Shown: positions 11,256 to 24,804 of the stretch, in pieces
How the letters are laid out: each line of letters starts with the position of its first letter
Position numbering within the stretch: the first letter of the stretch is position 1
Source: Diphasiastrum complanatum
Lineage: Eukaryota; Streptophyta; Lycopodiopsida; Lycopodiales; Lycopodiaceae
DNA length: 64,000 bases
Reading direction: 5' to 3'
Assembly: GCA_029204225.1 (NCBI GenBank)
Contig: CM055095.1
Coordinates: 33,393,803-33,457,802, forward strand
Made by a program: the position numbers and the translations under genes
Notes under the pieces: model-generated
Databases searched by the model: none
Seen by the model: only the letters and a program-made list of their open reading frames with translations
Told to the model about the DNA's origin: nothing

Positions 11256-12170
11256 TCAAACTGGTGATTCGAGTCTATCAGGTACTCGATCTTGACCTCC
11301 CTCTGAATCTGGTAATTCTCTTTCATCTTCTGCTTCTTTTACTTCTGTCGTCGTTGGTAGCTCATAATAGTTTTTGATAATTTCATAGCCGACTAGGTCA
11401 CTGTCTGCTATGTATTTTGACTCATCAAATTTAACATCTCGAACAATTTTAATTCTACCAGTTTCGGGTACATAGACACAATAATATGACAAATGTAACA
11501 CGAATTCTACTAGAAAACCTTGTTCTATCTTTTCATCGAGTTTCTTTCTCAGCTTGTCTGGTATGTGCATATATACTGCACATCCGAATGTCTGAACATG
11601 TGCTAGATTTGGCTTCGACTTCCACCATATCTCAAGAGGAGTTTTATCTGGTATTTGAGATTTCAGAATACGATTCTGAAGATAATTTGATGTAGCCACT
11701 ACTTCTGCCCACAACTGTTTTGGTGCTTTCGCATGAGCCATCATACACCTTGCAGCTTCCATAAGTGTGTGATTCCTTCGTTCAACTATTCCATTGTGTT
11801 GAGGTGTGTATGATGCAGTCTTCGTATGCATAATACCTCGATCAGTACAGTAAGCCTTGAATTCGTTGGAAATGTACTCACCTCCACGATCTGTGCGAAT
11901 CTGCTTCAACTTATTGTCTGTCTGCTTCTCAGTACAATTCGTATACTCAACGAATTTCTCGAAAGCTTCAAATTTTGTACGTATAAAGTATACCACAACA
12001 AACTTGCTGAAGTCATCAATAAACGTTATGAAGTATTTTGCATCACCCAACGACAATACTTCGAATGGTCCACAAATATCTGAATGCACAATTTCAAATA
12101 CCTTAGTTGCTTTATAAACATCCTTACTGAAATGTGTTCTAGTCATCTTGCCTTTAAGACAGGATATGCA
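11256..12170 (-). pseudogene. Copia A integrase
   Basis: A 296-codon open frame holds the DDE core: HSDICGPF (first Asp intact), RTDRGGEY (second Asp) and GIVERRNHTL (Glu). It then runs through YLQNRI, the C-terminal GCAVYMHIP block and an acidic linker. This is the best preserved part of the element. The frame starts inside the domain, since the zinc-binding HHCC region upstream (12170-12400) is frameshifted. Integrase inserts element cDNA into chromosomes; this copy cannot work without the rest of pol. Confidence 0.85.
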
Positions 12171-12395
12171 GGTAGTTCAAATATCTCTACTTTTGATTTT
12201 GGCTCCTTTAATTCTCTAACTTTTGTTGGCTTGGTACAAGGCTTCCATGTTCATGTGACATAGCCTCTTGTGCCACAATATATCTGTCGATTCTTGAGTT
12301 TGATTCGCTTGTTTGATTCGAGTTCGAATGTCCAAGTGATACAAATTTCTTTCTTTGTTACCTTTAACAACTAGGTTATCAGAATCTTCCTTGAA

Positions 12396-13060
12396 CAGTT
12401 ACAAGAGTTCTTTGTGAAGGTTACTCATGACATGCTTGTATCGACTATCTTAGCTATGGATAGAAGATCTTTGTCAAGAGTAGAGACATAGAGAACTTCT
12501 TCCAGTTTCTTGTCACCCTGATTCGTGTCTAGCCATAGTACACCAGTTCCATCAACTATGTGTTTAAAACCATCTCCAAGTATAATGAATCTCAAATAAT
12601 TTGTCTTCTTGTACTCAGACAACATTTCTTTCGAGGAAACAAAATGTGAGGTGGCTCCCAAATCAAGTACTACTTCTCGAGTTCTTGAATTTGTTGAACA
12701 ACATAGATCAACACTAACATAAGCTACTGAGTTCCTTGTTGTCCTGTCTTCTAACAGTCTACAAGAGTTCTTTGTGAAGGTTACTAACATGCCTGTATCA
12801 ACTATCTTAGCTACAGATAGAAGATCTTTATCAAGAGTAGGGACATAGAGAACTTCTTCTAGTTTCTTGTCTCCATGATTCGTGTCTAGCCATAATACAC
12901 TAGTTCCATCAACCACACATTTAGAACCATCTCCAAGTATAATGAATCTCGAATTGTTTGTCTTCTTGTACTCAGACAAAATTTGTTTCGAGGAAATAAA
13001 ATGTGAGGTGGCTCCCGAATCAAGTACTACTTCTCAAATTGAATTAGAGGAACAACATAG
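12396..13060 (-). pseudogene. Copia A protease region, tandemly duplicated
   Basis: Two copies of a 360-bp segment (for example acaagagttc at 12401 and again at 12761) give two in-frame protease units in one 184-codon frame. The upstream unit keeps DSGA (complement near 13012-13024), while the second reads VLDLGATSH, with the catalytic triplet's Ser replaced by Leu. Each unit has the SEYKKTN and EVLYVPTL motifs. The duplication is absent from the sense A copy at 61 kb, so it arose in this copy or its direct parent. Confidence 0.85.
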
Positions 13061-14049
13061 ATTAGTATTACATAAGCTGCCAAATTTCTTGTTGCCCTGT
13101 CTTCTGCTGCTTTGGAGCATTCTGCTTTGTTTGACATAGTTTGAATCAGAAGGTTCACTGCAATTCTGCTCCGTTTCATTTCTGGGATTCAAATAACAGT
13201 CCACTGCTGCATGACCCTGTTTATGACAATGAATGCATTCAATCTTTGGATTTAACCAACACTTATCGTTTGTGTGACCCGATCTTTTGCATCTATTGCA
13301 AATCTTCTTATCACCATAATTTTTTTGTTGTTTTCTAGATTGTTGATTATTTATCTTAGAATTATTCTTTTTAGATGACTCCCTCTTAAACTTAGACTTC
13401 TTAGAAAATTTATTCTTCTGAGTAAATAGAGCATTTTTGGAATCACCATTGTCGTCATAGCGTTCACAAACTTCTACTTCCTCTTTAACTCCGTCTATTG
13501 CCTTTTGAAGTGTGATTGTCGCATTTTTCACCAATAAGGTTCGAGTTGTGTGGAATGACTTGGGTAGGGCTCGAAAAATATAACTAAGCTGTTTTTCCTT
13601 TGAAATTACATTTTTTGCGCCAGAATTCTGCAAAGAAATAAACAGGCCTTTTATCTTTCGTACGAATGTGTTCAAGTCTTTGCCATCCCATTGTAGGTAA
13701 GTTAATTGGTCTTCTAAGAACATGATTTGATTACGAGATCGAGTCTCATTCTTGGTTTGCAATTCTTCCCATAAATCTTTTGCGTTTGAAATTGATGTGA
13801 GGTCTAGCATTATATTGTCATGCACTGAAGATGTAATAATTGCTATAGCTTTGTCATTTCTCAAACTCCATTCTCGAAGTTCTTTGCTAGGAGTAGCTAT
13901 GGGCTTCTCCTCTATTGGTTCTACCCATTGCCAAAGACCTTCGCCCTTCAATATGAGTGAAGTCTTTAATTTCCAAATCAATTAGTTTGAATCTTCTAGA
14001 TCCAAAATTGTAGTGATCTTAGTCTGAATATTGCTAATCGACGACATCT
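13034..14049 (-). pseudogene. Copia A gag with two CCHC zinc knuckles
   Basis: Translation begins at the minus-strand ATG near 14047 (MSSISNIQ), and a TAA follows about 20 codons later. The open frame from 13981 has the UBN2-type gag body (WKLKTSLILKGEGLW, DLWEELQTK, LPKSFHTTRTLL), a Lys-rich stretch, then two knuckles, CNRCKRSGHTNDKC and CIHCHKQGHAAVDC. Most plant copia gags have one knuckle. Gag forms the virus-like particle. The early stop and the downstream frame break make this copy non-functional. Confidence 0.85.
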
Positions 14050-14155
14050 TCTATTTTCTGAATAACTTTAGATAGCGGCTGCTGATGGATGTATGAAGAA
14101 TGCTGAGAGGGATGCGAAGATACCACCGTATCAACTTTGTATGCGTTGATACCAC

Positions 14156-15639
<1,484 letters not shown>

Positions 15640-16238
15640 AAAGTCACTAAAAAGTCAACTTTATTGGATTATTCATGAAAAATATTTGATCATCATATTC
15701 ACAGATTCTAATTGCACGATAGATATCCAAGACAAAATTTTGAATGATGAGAATGGGTAGAACACATTCTATATTCATATATAAATGAACTTTAAAATGT
15801 GGAAGTAGGGACTAAGTCTCATAAAATAAATCTAAAAAGGTAACTCTTATAAAATAAATCTAAAGACTTATAAATTAACAAAAAGACAAGTGAAGTGGAG
15901 CGTAGTATTTTGAATAAAACTATCTACCATTAGGATGTCTAGCTCGTTGTTCCATATGAATCTTTATGACATTATAGTATTCAACATAATTATCCTCCTA
16001 GGATACTAATAGATTCCATGAGTTTGAGTATAGGAATAGTTCTATTACCCCATTATCTTTTGGATTATATGGTGTTTCTTTATGTGGGTTACCAAAAAGT
16101 ATTCCAATAACTTTTTAATGATATCATTAATAAAATGTGTGCATCTGTCATTGACCAATTCAAGTGGACAACCAAATCTAGGAATAACATTTTTGAATAA
16201 AAAAATTGCAACTTTTTTTGCATCATTTCTCAAAATTC
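15640..16238 (-). pseudogene. Gypsy integrase fragment, left arm of an inverted pair
   Basis: The minus strand reads RNDAKKVAIFLFKN and PRFGCPLELVNDRCTHF (16045-16233), a gypsy integrase core with the second Asp block. The rest to 15640 is downstream non-coding sequence. The whole stretch is closely repeated in opposite orientation at 19380-20125. Confidence 0.75.
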
Positions 16239-16414
16239 AATGACCATATGATGAAATCGCCCATAGTTTGAAACTTTTCTTTACAAAAATTCTGAAAAAA
16301 TACAAAAAATCAGTATTCCAATCCCATTCCTTCACGCCTAGAATGAAGAATTCCGCGTATTGATGCACCAAAGTTCGATGGAGAATTTGACCCAGTCAGA
16401 TTTCTTCAAGACTT
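16239..16414 (+). pseudogene. Gypsy gag-like scrap
   Basis: A frame near 16340-16410 reads IDAPKFDGEFDPVRFLQDF, resembling the start of gypsy gag domains. It is too short for more. It probably belonged with the LTR and primer site at 15.1 kb, separated by the integrase arm. Confidence 0.45.
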
Positions 16415-17135
16415 TAGCAAGAGTTATAAGCTCTTAAAGAGAGGGAGTGACCCAAAACCCGAGTGGACACTTTTTGATTTGATCAATTTGCTAGTTTGAT
16501 TCTAAATCCATTTCTGAGTATGTCAATTAAAGATAGAATTGTTTAGACAAGTTTTGTGAGTCATAGCCACAACATTTCACACAAGTGAGTTGTGTTTGAG
16601 TTGCATGTAAGATCCAAGAGTGTTTTCAATTCTTTGAAACTCGTGGTAGAAGTTGATACCAAACTTGTAAGTGCTTCATCACTAGATAGAGGCTAGATTC
16701 AAATTCAAGTTGATTGATTCTCTGTTGTGAGCTAGATCTCACATATTTTGTTGCAAGATTTCAATAGGTTGGATCAACATTCCAAGTTGGATCCTAGATT
16801 GACAGAGTAGCAACACAGCAAAGAACACATCAAGATTGCTCACACTTAGAAATCAGATATTTTTTAAGTTATCAGAGAGTTGATGAGAATGCTTCAAACT
16901 ATGTCATGAGAGTTAAAGACCTTCACAAAGAATTAGCATGCATTGGAGATACTCTAAAGAACAATGAACTTGTTCAAGTAATCCTTAATGGATTAAGAAA
17001 TGAGTATGAAAACATTGTCCAATCTTATGCTATCAAGGAGGAGCTACCAACAATGTCGACACTAGAAAATCCACTTCTGGATTTGTCTTCATGTTTAATC
17101 ATGGTCCAATATCTTGGAACATGTTGGAAAGATGT
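16415..17135 (+). pseudogene. Copia D-like leader and partial gag
   Basis: 16415-16560 resembles the D leader at 31694-31800 (gttataagct, gggtggacac, ttggt). The frame 16906-17142 reads YVMRVKDLHKELACIGDT and LVQVILNGLRNEYENIVQ, the conserved gag centre. It breaks at about 17060 after EELPTMS. The gag N-terminus is missing because of a deletion near 16860. Confidence 0.75.
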
Positions 17136-18254
17136 GGTGTGAATGAAGTGAATTGGTCCGACAACTCAAAGACTATGACGACTTATCGAGCGCATCGGGA
17201 CTTTGCCTTCTTTCCTAATGCATAATAAGGCCTATCAATATTGAATAAAACATAACAACAGAAGTCACATTCAATCTTTTAGCAACTAACTTTGAAATCA
17301 TCAGCGCTAAAGTGATTTTGTAGCCAAACCTGAAGTATTGAATTATCAAACAAAACAATATGAGATTATCAGTTACAAAACAATCACAGAGAAGTATTCA
17401 TTTTTGACATAATATTGAATGCGATCAAGGATAGATTGATTCAACATGTAGCATGTACAAAATCAGATGATGATGAGCACAAGACAATTGCGGATAAAAA
17501 CCACATACTCTAAACAAGTTTTGGATAACTGAAACTCTATTTGATGCACTTCCGCTGATAAACAGTAAGCGCACGTAGCAATACTCTTATAAACTCTAAA
17601 GAAAAGTTAAGCTAGAAAGATGAGCAAGAGTTGCGGCTAAGGCTGCTCAAGAGAGTTACAAAAATATCAGTTATTTATACTAAGCAATTAATGCACGTCC
17701 AGGAGTAGGACAACTATTAGGTCGCAGATTGCGATAGCCAGTTGGCCATCATGAGCTGGCATTCATCCAGTTAGGACTTCTCAGAAATTTACTTGCTAAA
17801 TGGTTAGGTCAAGTCTTAAGCTTCAATTCAAGTGGAACAATAGTTTGGAGCCACCTGTGAGCGATTCCTGTGTATTCCTACAGATTGTGTTAAAACACGA
17901 TGGAAACTACAAAACTGGATAATAGAATGGATGAAGATTAACGATTGATTGTTCGGTCAGTAGGAGAATAATTTAACACTCCCCTTTAATCTGAATCCTT
18001 GAATGCTTTGACCTTTAGACTTAGTTTTGCACAAAATTTTGTGTGTGCATCCAAGCTTAATGGTTTTATTAGAAATGTCTATTTTCATTTCTTGTGTTCG
18101 ATAGTACTGCAAGTCAACCTCTTTGAGATTATCAATTACAAAACAATCATAGAGAAGTATTCATTCTGAAATAATACTGAACGCATCATATTCAAGAATA
18201 TATTGCCATATTCGAGTAGATATTCAATATTTAGCAAATACATGGCATCACAGT
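17136..18254 (-). repeat. Copia H LTR (antisense) and short 3' coding scrap
   Basis: 17773-17985 is repeated at 40965-41256. The plus strand ends ...aatttaaca then ctccccttta, the complement of a polypurine tract, so an antisense LTR ends at about 17988. From 17989 to 18254 lies AT-rich sequence without readable domains, presumably the element's interior 3' end. Confidence 0.5.
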
Positions 18255-18625
18255 GCTCATTGTATTTGCATAGGTGATGGAGCTATATCATGGAAGAAAC
18301 AAGCCACTATCTCATTGTCATCTAGTGAGGCCGAGTACAAAGCTCTTACACATTGCACAAAGGAGATGGTATGGATCAAGAGGATGATCAAGGATCTTCA
18401 CTAGCTAGATTTTTCAAAGAGCCTATTCATCTTTTGTGACAATCTATCAGCCCAAAGGTTGGCAACCAATCCTATCTGCAAAGGAGGTGGAGCTTCAACA
18501 TGTGTCCTCAAGGGAATGTGTAGCTGATATCTTCACCAAAGCATTGGGAAAGGACTTGTTCATGAAGCATAGAACTTCACTTGGAGTGTTTTCAAAGTCT
18601 ATGCTTAAACTAGTTGAAGAGGGAT
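18255..18625 (+). pseudogene. Copia B RNase H end
   Basis: Reads GDGAISWKKQATISLSSSEA, then KEMVWIKRMIKDL, and after frameshifts FCDN, then VELQHVSSRECVADIFTKAL (18436-18630). This matches the antisense B element at 48.0-48.8 kb. It ends at the polypurine-like gttgaagaggga just before the LTR. Confidence 0.85.
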
Positions 18626-19270
18626 TGTGAAAGATTTCAACTAGTTTTGCTATTTTGGTCATATTTGTATATTTGGCAATTGAGGCCAATTTTCATATTA
18701 GACTTATAGTTTGACTTTTCAACGTTATATTAGTCTAAAAGCATTTGAATAAACACTTTTTTGGAAAGCGTGGGAAACTATAGAACATGAGTTTTGGAGC
18801 GATTCAATTTGAGTAGTAGATACATTGCTAGTCACAAAAATAGTAGGGTTTTCATTATGGAGGGAAACCAAAGTTTGAATTTAGGTTTGTACCTTCTATA
18901 AAAGGATGTAACTCATGGGAAGATAAGACATTCTCTCCTTATCTCATTCATGCTTATACATGGTTCTCTTGGGTTCTACTATCCATTGGTGCACTATACT
19001 TGTAATATCTTGCAATTTTGTGTGTAGAATGCTCATTAAATGCTATTTTCAAATCCACACGTGTGAAATATAGTAGCTTATTGTTTTTGTATGGACAACA
19101 ACATTAGTTTATGTTTTGATTGATGTTTGATCAAGATCTATTAGAGTTAGCATCTCATTCATAGTGTAGATGATGGTTATTCTACATTGGCAAGATTGGT
19201 GATTTGTTGTCTTTCTAAACCCAAGATCTTTTTATGAATTTGGATTTTAATTGATCTAAAATTCTTCACA
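18626..19270 (+). repeat. Copia B 3' LTR, complete
   Basis: Starts TGTGAAAGATTTCAAC and ends ATTCTTCACA, 645 bp. It is homologous to 22703-23157 and, inverted, to the LTR beginning at 52534. It follows the B RNase H end directly and gives the length of the B LTR for comparison. Confidence 0.85.
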
Positions 19271-19274
19271 ATAT

Positions 19275-20125
19275 ATATTTCATGGCGCTAGTCAAGTCAG
19301 CTACTTCACACAAGAAGAATAGATGTATACTAGTGACAACTAAGTATTCGTACTAAAATGGTGGAGGCAATTGCAACAAAGAGAAATGATGCAAAAATAG
19401 TTGCAACTTTTGTATTTAGAAATATTATTCCCAGATTTGGTTGTCCACTTGAATTGGTCAATGAAATATGCACACATTTCATTAATGAAATCAGAATACT
19501 TTTTGGTAACCCACATAAAAGAAACACCATATAATCCAAAAGATAATGGGGTAATAGAACTTTCAATTGAGTCGACTTCCTATACTCAAATTTATGGAAT
19601 CTATTCATATCCTAGAAGGATAATAATGTTGAATAATATGATATCATAAAGATTCATATGGAACAATGAGCTAGACATCCAACAACTCATGAACTTGGAT
19701 ATCATTATAGTCCTATGTACTTAACTTCATTGGTAGAATCCACAAAGTATACAAATGCTATATATCCAAAAACACTTCTGCCAATCACTAGTGCCCAATG
19801 CAACTATATATCCTAATGGTAGAAAGGTTTTATTCAAAATACTATGCTCCACTTCACATGTTTTTTTGTTAATTTATAAGTTTTTAGATTTATTTTATAA
19901 GAGTTACCTTTTTAGATTTATTTTATGAGACTTAGTTCCTACTTATGCATCTTAAAGTTCATTTATATATGAATGTAGAATGTGTTCTACCCATTCTCAT
20001 CATTCAAAATTGTCTTGGATATCTAATGTGCAATTAGATCAAATAGTTGACTCTATGAATATAATGATCAAATATTTTTCATGAATGATCTAGTACGTTG
20101 ATTTTTTTAGTAAAGTCCTAAGAAA
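19275..20125 (+). pseudogene. Gypsy integrase fragment, right arm of an inverted pair
   Basis: Reads PDLVVHLNWSMKYAHISL and, in other frames, the RFGCPLELVN-type block at 19420-19480. The following 500 bp match the complement of 15640-16050. A ~130-bp segment at about 19690-19800 is present only here. It is closely related to the left arm but carries different breaks. Confidence 0.7.
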
Positions 20126-20496
20126 TAAATCAATTCATATTTACATCAGTACATTCATATTTTGACAAGTACAATTATAGAATGAATGTTGATGTTGTGG
20201 ATCACGAGTTCATTCATTTGCTAGATTCTACTATAGACATTGGAAAGACAAAGTTTCTGACTTGAACAAATTAGTATATTGATTTGTGAAATTGGTAGAT
20301 TTATTTTGATCACCCATCAAAAATAGTAAAAATATGTATTTTCTTACATATCAACCACAAATAAACAAAAAACATGGTCACTATTTTACATATGATTCAT
20401 TATACACTTAAAAAGGTGTTATTGGATGTCTTGTCAAGACATTCTTCAAAGACTAGACATACATTGCATGATTAATACACAATTACATTGAAATAA
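20126..20496. other. Gene-free AT-rich stretch with D target duplication
   Basis: No coding signal. It ends with AATAA at 20492-20496, the reverse complement of the TTATT that precedes the other D LTR at 30642. Confidence 0.5.
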
Positions 20497-21233
20497 TGTT
20501 AAATTTCACACGTGTGGACTGTCCACTACATGTACTTGTGATCTCCTAAGGTGTGTAGATGCACCAAGATCAAGACTAGATTGAGATTCAAGATCAATCT
20601 TGAATCCTATGGCAAAAACACACTACTACATGCATTCAATCACTTCCAACTCTCACTCACACATGTGGGAAGTATTCAAAAAATAATCTAAGTAAAAACA
20701 AGCTACTCTCCTCGGGTAGAGAGAGAAAATGCATCAAGAGCTCTCGGGTAGAGAGAGAAAGCTAGAAATCCAATAACTCACAAAATCCATGAAATCACCA
20801 AATCAATTGACTTCAAAATGAGGTATACAATGATACTAGTAGGTCCACGAGCTACCACTATGCTTAACTATGATTGGACCACATTTTGTCACCTCTTGAT
20901 CCTATTGGATCATTGATCTATGCACCTCTTAATTCTATTGGACTATATTCAAGCACACCTCAATTTCCTATTGGACCTCACAAGGTTCCACCTCTATATC
21001 CTATTGGACCTCTTGGAATTCATCAAACAAAAACTTTACACTTGTCTACACTCTAATTAGCAAGTGTTTAGCCTCTTACTCTATTTTGGCTCAATAGTGG
21101 CATTACAAGTGAAAATGCATAATTTGCCATCTATGCCAAATTTATTCCTATCAACATCCTACACCTAGATGCTTGATGTAAAAGACATAAGACCCCTATA
21201 TCTAACATAGATAATCTTTTTCAATTCTTCACA
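20497..21233 (-). repeat. Copia D 3' LTR
   Basis: A 737-bp LTR, inverted copy of 30642-31376 with about five substitutions and one 2-base indel by eye. It begins (minus) TGTGAAGAATTGAAAAAG and ends ...GTGTGAAATTTAACA. The complement of a polypurine tract (ctcctcctaaaa) lies at 21234-21245. A 60-codon frame in both LTR copies is not evidence of a gene. Confidence 0.9.
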
Positions 21234-21244
21234 CTCCTCCTAAA

Positions 21245-22046
21245 AAATTATCTACGAAGATTTGAGCATTGATCTTGATATAACTCCAAGATTAGATCTA
21301 TGCTTGATGAAAGCACTTTTGCTCAAAGGCTTGGTGAGTAGATCGGCAATACAAGAGGACGAGTTGACATGCTCCAAATAGATTTCTCCTCCAATAAGCT
21401 TTTCTCTCACAAAATGGTGTGCCACTTCTATGTGCTTGCTTCTTGCATGAAATATGGGATTATTGGCAAGAGCTTGGGCCGAGATGTTATCACACTTGAT
21501 CATTGGTAGATCATCCTCCTTGATGCACTTTAGTTCCATTAATAACCTCTTGATCCAAAGCACTTCTTTGGTAGTTGTAGTGAGTGCTTTGTACTCGGCC
21601 TCACATGAAGAGAGAGATATAGTATCTTGCTTTTTGGAAAGCCAAGATATTAGATTGCCTCCAAGAAAGATAGTGTATGCACTAATAGACTTTCGATCCA
21701 TCTTGTCACTTGCAAAGTCCGAATCCGAGTAGCCAATAATGGATAGATCTTCACTTTTATAGAGTAGACCATAATCACAAGATGAAGATACATATCTTAG
21801 AATCCTCTTGGCCATCTTCCAATGATGGATCTTAGGTTCTTGCATAAATTGACTCAATTTGTGCACACAAAAACTAAGATCGGGCCTAATAATGGTAAGC
21901 CAAATCAAGGAGCCTACAAGACTCCTAAAAAGTGTGATGTCCTCAAAGGATCTTTCATCACCTTTATTAGGATCTTTTACAATTTGCTCCATTGGAGTAT
22001 CTATGCTCTTAGAATTTTCCATATGGAATTTTTTCAACATAGAGTG
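21245..22046 (-). CDS. Copia D RT end and RNase H, separated 3' part of pol
   Basis: An uninterrupted frame of about 262 codons: MLKKFHMENSKSIDTPMEQ (RT tail), SLVGSLIWLTIIRPDL, GYSDSDFASDKMDRKS, SSCEAEYKAL, KCDNISAQALANNPIFHARS, and the end CIADLLTKPLSKSAF. All RNase H acids are present. The 5' part of the same pol lies inverted at 32134-35324. Its last readable RT codons continue in frame into this piece when the intervening segment is turned round. Confidence 0.85.
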
Positions 22047-22702
22047 AGCACTACTCGCTACCTCTCTCTTTGTCTCTTACAGATCTATCTATTCAGATTA
22101 CTTGTTATGATTCAGAAAGGATAGTTTATACCTCCATAGTGTGGAGTTTACAAGATGGCTAAATGCAGAAATGACAAGACTAGTTAGCGCTAATCAACTA
22201 ATCAGTTAGTCTTCGTCGTTGCCTCTCGTTTCACTTGGGCATGAAGTCTATGACTCCAAGCCCGTTGAATTGCCAGCTGGCAGCGCTCAAGATTCCTCTT
22301 CGTTTGTTTCATAATCCCCCGTTTGCTTTCGTTCTTTTCGTTTCTTTCGTAGTCTTTTGTTTTGCGTCCCTTTGTAGTTTGCGGTCCTGGTAATAGCCTC
22401 ATTTTGAACTCGGACATGACACATGCAATTCCTAAATGGTGCTTTCACAAGGGACAACAAGCTAAGTGGACTAAAGTCTCATGACTGACATAAATTTTTA
22501 CATGTTGGCATGTTTTTTATGTTGGCTAGACCTCATGAATATTACAATTTATAGCATGTATGTTCTCGTAATCTCATTGCGCATATATGTATTTCAATGA
22601 CCAGATTATTTTTGTGTATGCCGTTTGTGTTTCCCTTGGTGCTAAGAGTGTTTTTGATGGAGGAGCTAAGGAGTGCAATCTACAAACTCAATGGTTTGGT
22701 AA
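22047..22702 (-). repeat. Copia E LTR part, separated, plus unassigned sequence
   Basis: 22047 to about 22440 resembles 37265-37600 of the antisense E LTR (shared tttacaagat, gctaat). It is the missing outer part of the E LTR resumed at 35325. 22441-22702 contains nothing I recognise. Confidence 0.6.
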
Positions 22703-23157
22703 TGTGAAAGGTTTCAACTAGTTTTACTATTTTGGTCATATTTGTATATTTGGCAATTGAGGCCAATTTTCATATTAGACTTAGAGTTTGACTTTTCAAA
22801 GTTATTAGTCTAAAAGCATTTGAATAAACGCTTTTGGAAAGTGTGGGAAACTTAAGAACACAAGTTTCAGAGATTCAAGTTTGTTCAATTAGAGTCTAGT
22901 TCTCATTAATACTACGTTTTTCATTATGGAGGGAAACCAAAGTTTGAATTGAGGTTTGGACCTGTTATACAAGGATGTAACTCATGGGAAGAGAATACAT
23001 TCTCTCTGTCTCTTATCTCATTCATTCTTATACATGGTTCTCTTTGGGTTCTACTATCCATTGGTGCACTATATTGGTGATATCTTGCAATTTTATGTGT
23101 AGAATGTTTATTTTATGTAATTTTTGAATCCACACGTGTGAAATACAGTAGCTTATC
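22703..23157 (+). repeat. Copia B LTR, truncated
   Basis: Starts TGTGAAAGGTTTCAAC and follows the 18626 LTR for about 455 bp to ...gtgtgaaatacagtagctta. It then breaks into antisense copia F integrase. The last ~190 bp are missing. Confidence 0.85.
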
Positions 23158-24804
23158 AAATACTTGAGACTTGAAGGAAAGTAAGAACACCCAACAATAT
23201 CTTGAGTAGTCATCAATGAAGGTTAAAAACATGGATGAACCTCCATTAGATTTGGTGCTAGCAATGTGCACATCCGAGTGTATGAGTTCAAGAGGATGAG
23301 ATGACTTTGTGATGGAGTTAGGAAACACCTTCTTATGTGCCTTGGATAAGGCACAAGCTTCACAAACCTTGTCTTCCTTCCCAATAGACCTTGGTAGGCC
23401 TAAAGCATACTCCTCCTTGATCATAGCCTCCATGGAACCCGAGTTGACATGTCCAAGTCTTTTGTGCCATAAAGTAAAGGTAGATATCTTGTTCTTCTCG
23501 GCCAACATGACAACATTAGTATCCACAAATGCATCCAGCTTATAAAGTTTGCCAAGTCTAGTGCCCTTAGCCACTATCTTACCCTTCTTCTTGATGAAAC
23601 ATTCATTTGAAGCAAAGTCAACATTGAAACCATTGTCTACCATTTGGCCAACACTTAGTAGATTCTTTGTTATTGTAGGAATGTACAAAACACCTTCTAT
23701 GTTGATCTTTTTGGAAGATCCTAAACAAAGGGGAATGCTACCAACTCCTTCAATCTTACAAGCTTCATCATTTGCTGTATACATAGACTTTATAGGTCCA
23801 TCATAAGATAAGAGAGAAGAGAAAAACTCCCTTTTACTAGTCATGTGTGAACTAGCACCCGAGTCAATCCACCAAGGATCTTCTCCTTTGAAGCTTGTTG
23901 AAGAAAATATGGACATCATGAGAGAGTCCTCATGTGAACTCTCCTCCTCCTCCTCTTTGCTCATGTTGGCTTGGCTTTGATCTTGCTTCCTCTTGAAGCA
24001 TTCCGAGGCATAATGCCCCATCTTGCTACAATAGTAGCACTTCACCTTTGATTTGTCCTTCTTGACTTTGGTGGTTGATGGAGATGCCTTTGGGGGTCCT
24101 TCTTGATCCTCAAGCTTTGTAGACTTCTTGAATGTTGATCCTTTGCCTTTGGACTTGCCTTTGCCTTTGGTGAAGAGAGCTTGGTCATCTCCACCTTGGA
24201 TGGAAAGCCTATCCATCCTCTCTTGCATTTGGCTCCTTCTTGATTCCTCGGCCATGAGTGTGCCTTGGAGTTCTTCAAGTATGGGTAGCTTACCCATAAT
24301 TGCATATCCCTGAACCAAATTGTCAAATTCAAAGCTTAGTCCATTCAATATGAGTTGAACAAGCTCTTCATCCTTGATAGGGTCACCTATAAAGGCTAGC
24401 TCTTTGTTCAATTCCTTTACTCTTAGGACAAAAGTATGTGCACTCTCTCCTTTCTTTTGATAGCTTCTATAGATTTGATTCTTCAAAGCTAACATTCTAG
24501 TTTGGTTCTTGGATTCGTAGACCTTTCGCAAAGTCTCCCAAGCATCTTGATCTGAAGTGCAATCTCCTACCTCTCTTAAGAGTTCATTTGCAACATTCAT
24601 TTTTATGCAATGTAGTGCAACATTGCACCTCTTGATGTATTTGGCTTTTTCTTGAGGATGAATAGGTTCACCCTCCTTACCATTTACAATTTCCATCAGA
24701 TCTTGCATGATCATGATAGATTCCATTCTAACTTTCCATATGGAATAGTTAGTTTTGTTGAGCCTTTCATTAGTATCCAAAAGATATGCAGTTATAGATG
24801 CCAT
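23158..24804 (-). CDS. Copia F gag-protease-integrase, truncated polyprotein
   Basis: About 549 open codons from MASITAYLLDTNERLN. Gag has the UBN2-type body (NYSIWKVRMES, VALHCIKMNVANELLREV, VQLILNGL). A Lys-rich linker is followed by the zinc knuckle CYYCSKMGHYASEC (about residues 253-266). The protease motif is WWIDSGASSH. Next come the pre-integrase HHCC (LWHKRLGH, CEACALSK) and the integrase start HSDVHIAS with its first Asp intact, then FIDDYSRYCW. The frame is cut at the B LTR. No stop occurs in the retained part, so truncation rather than point decay killed it. Confidence 0.9.
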
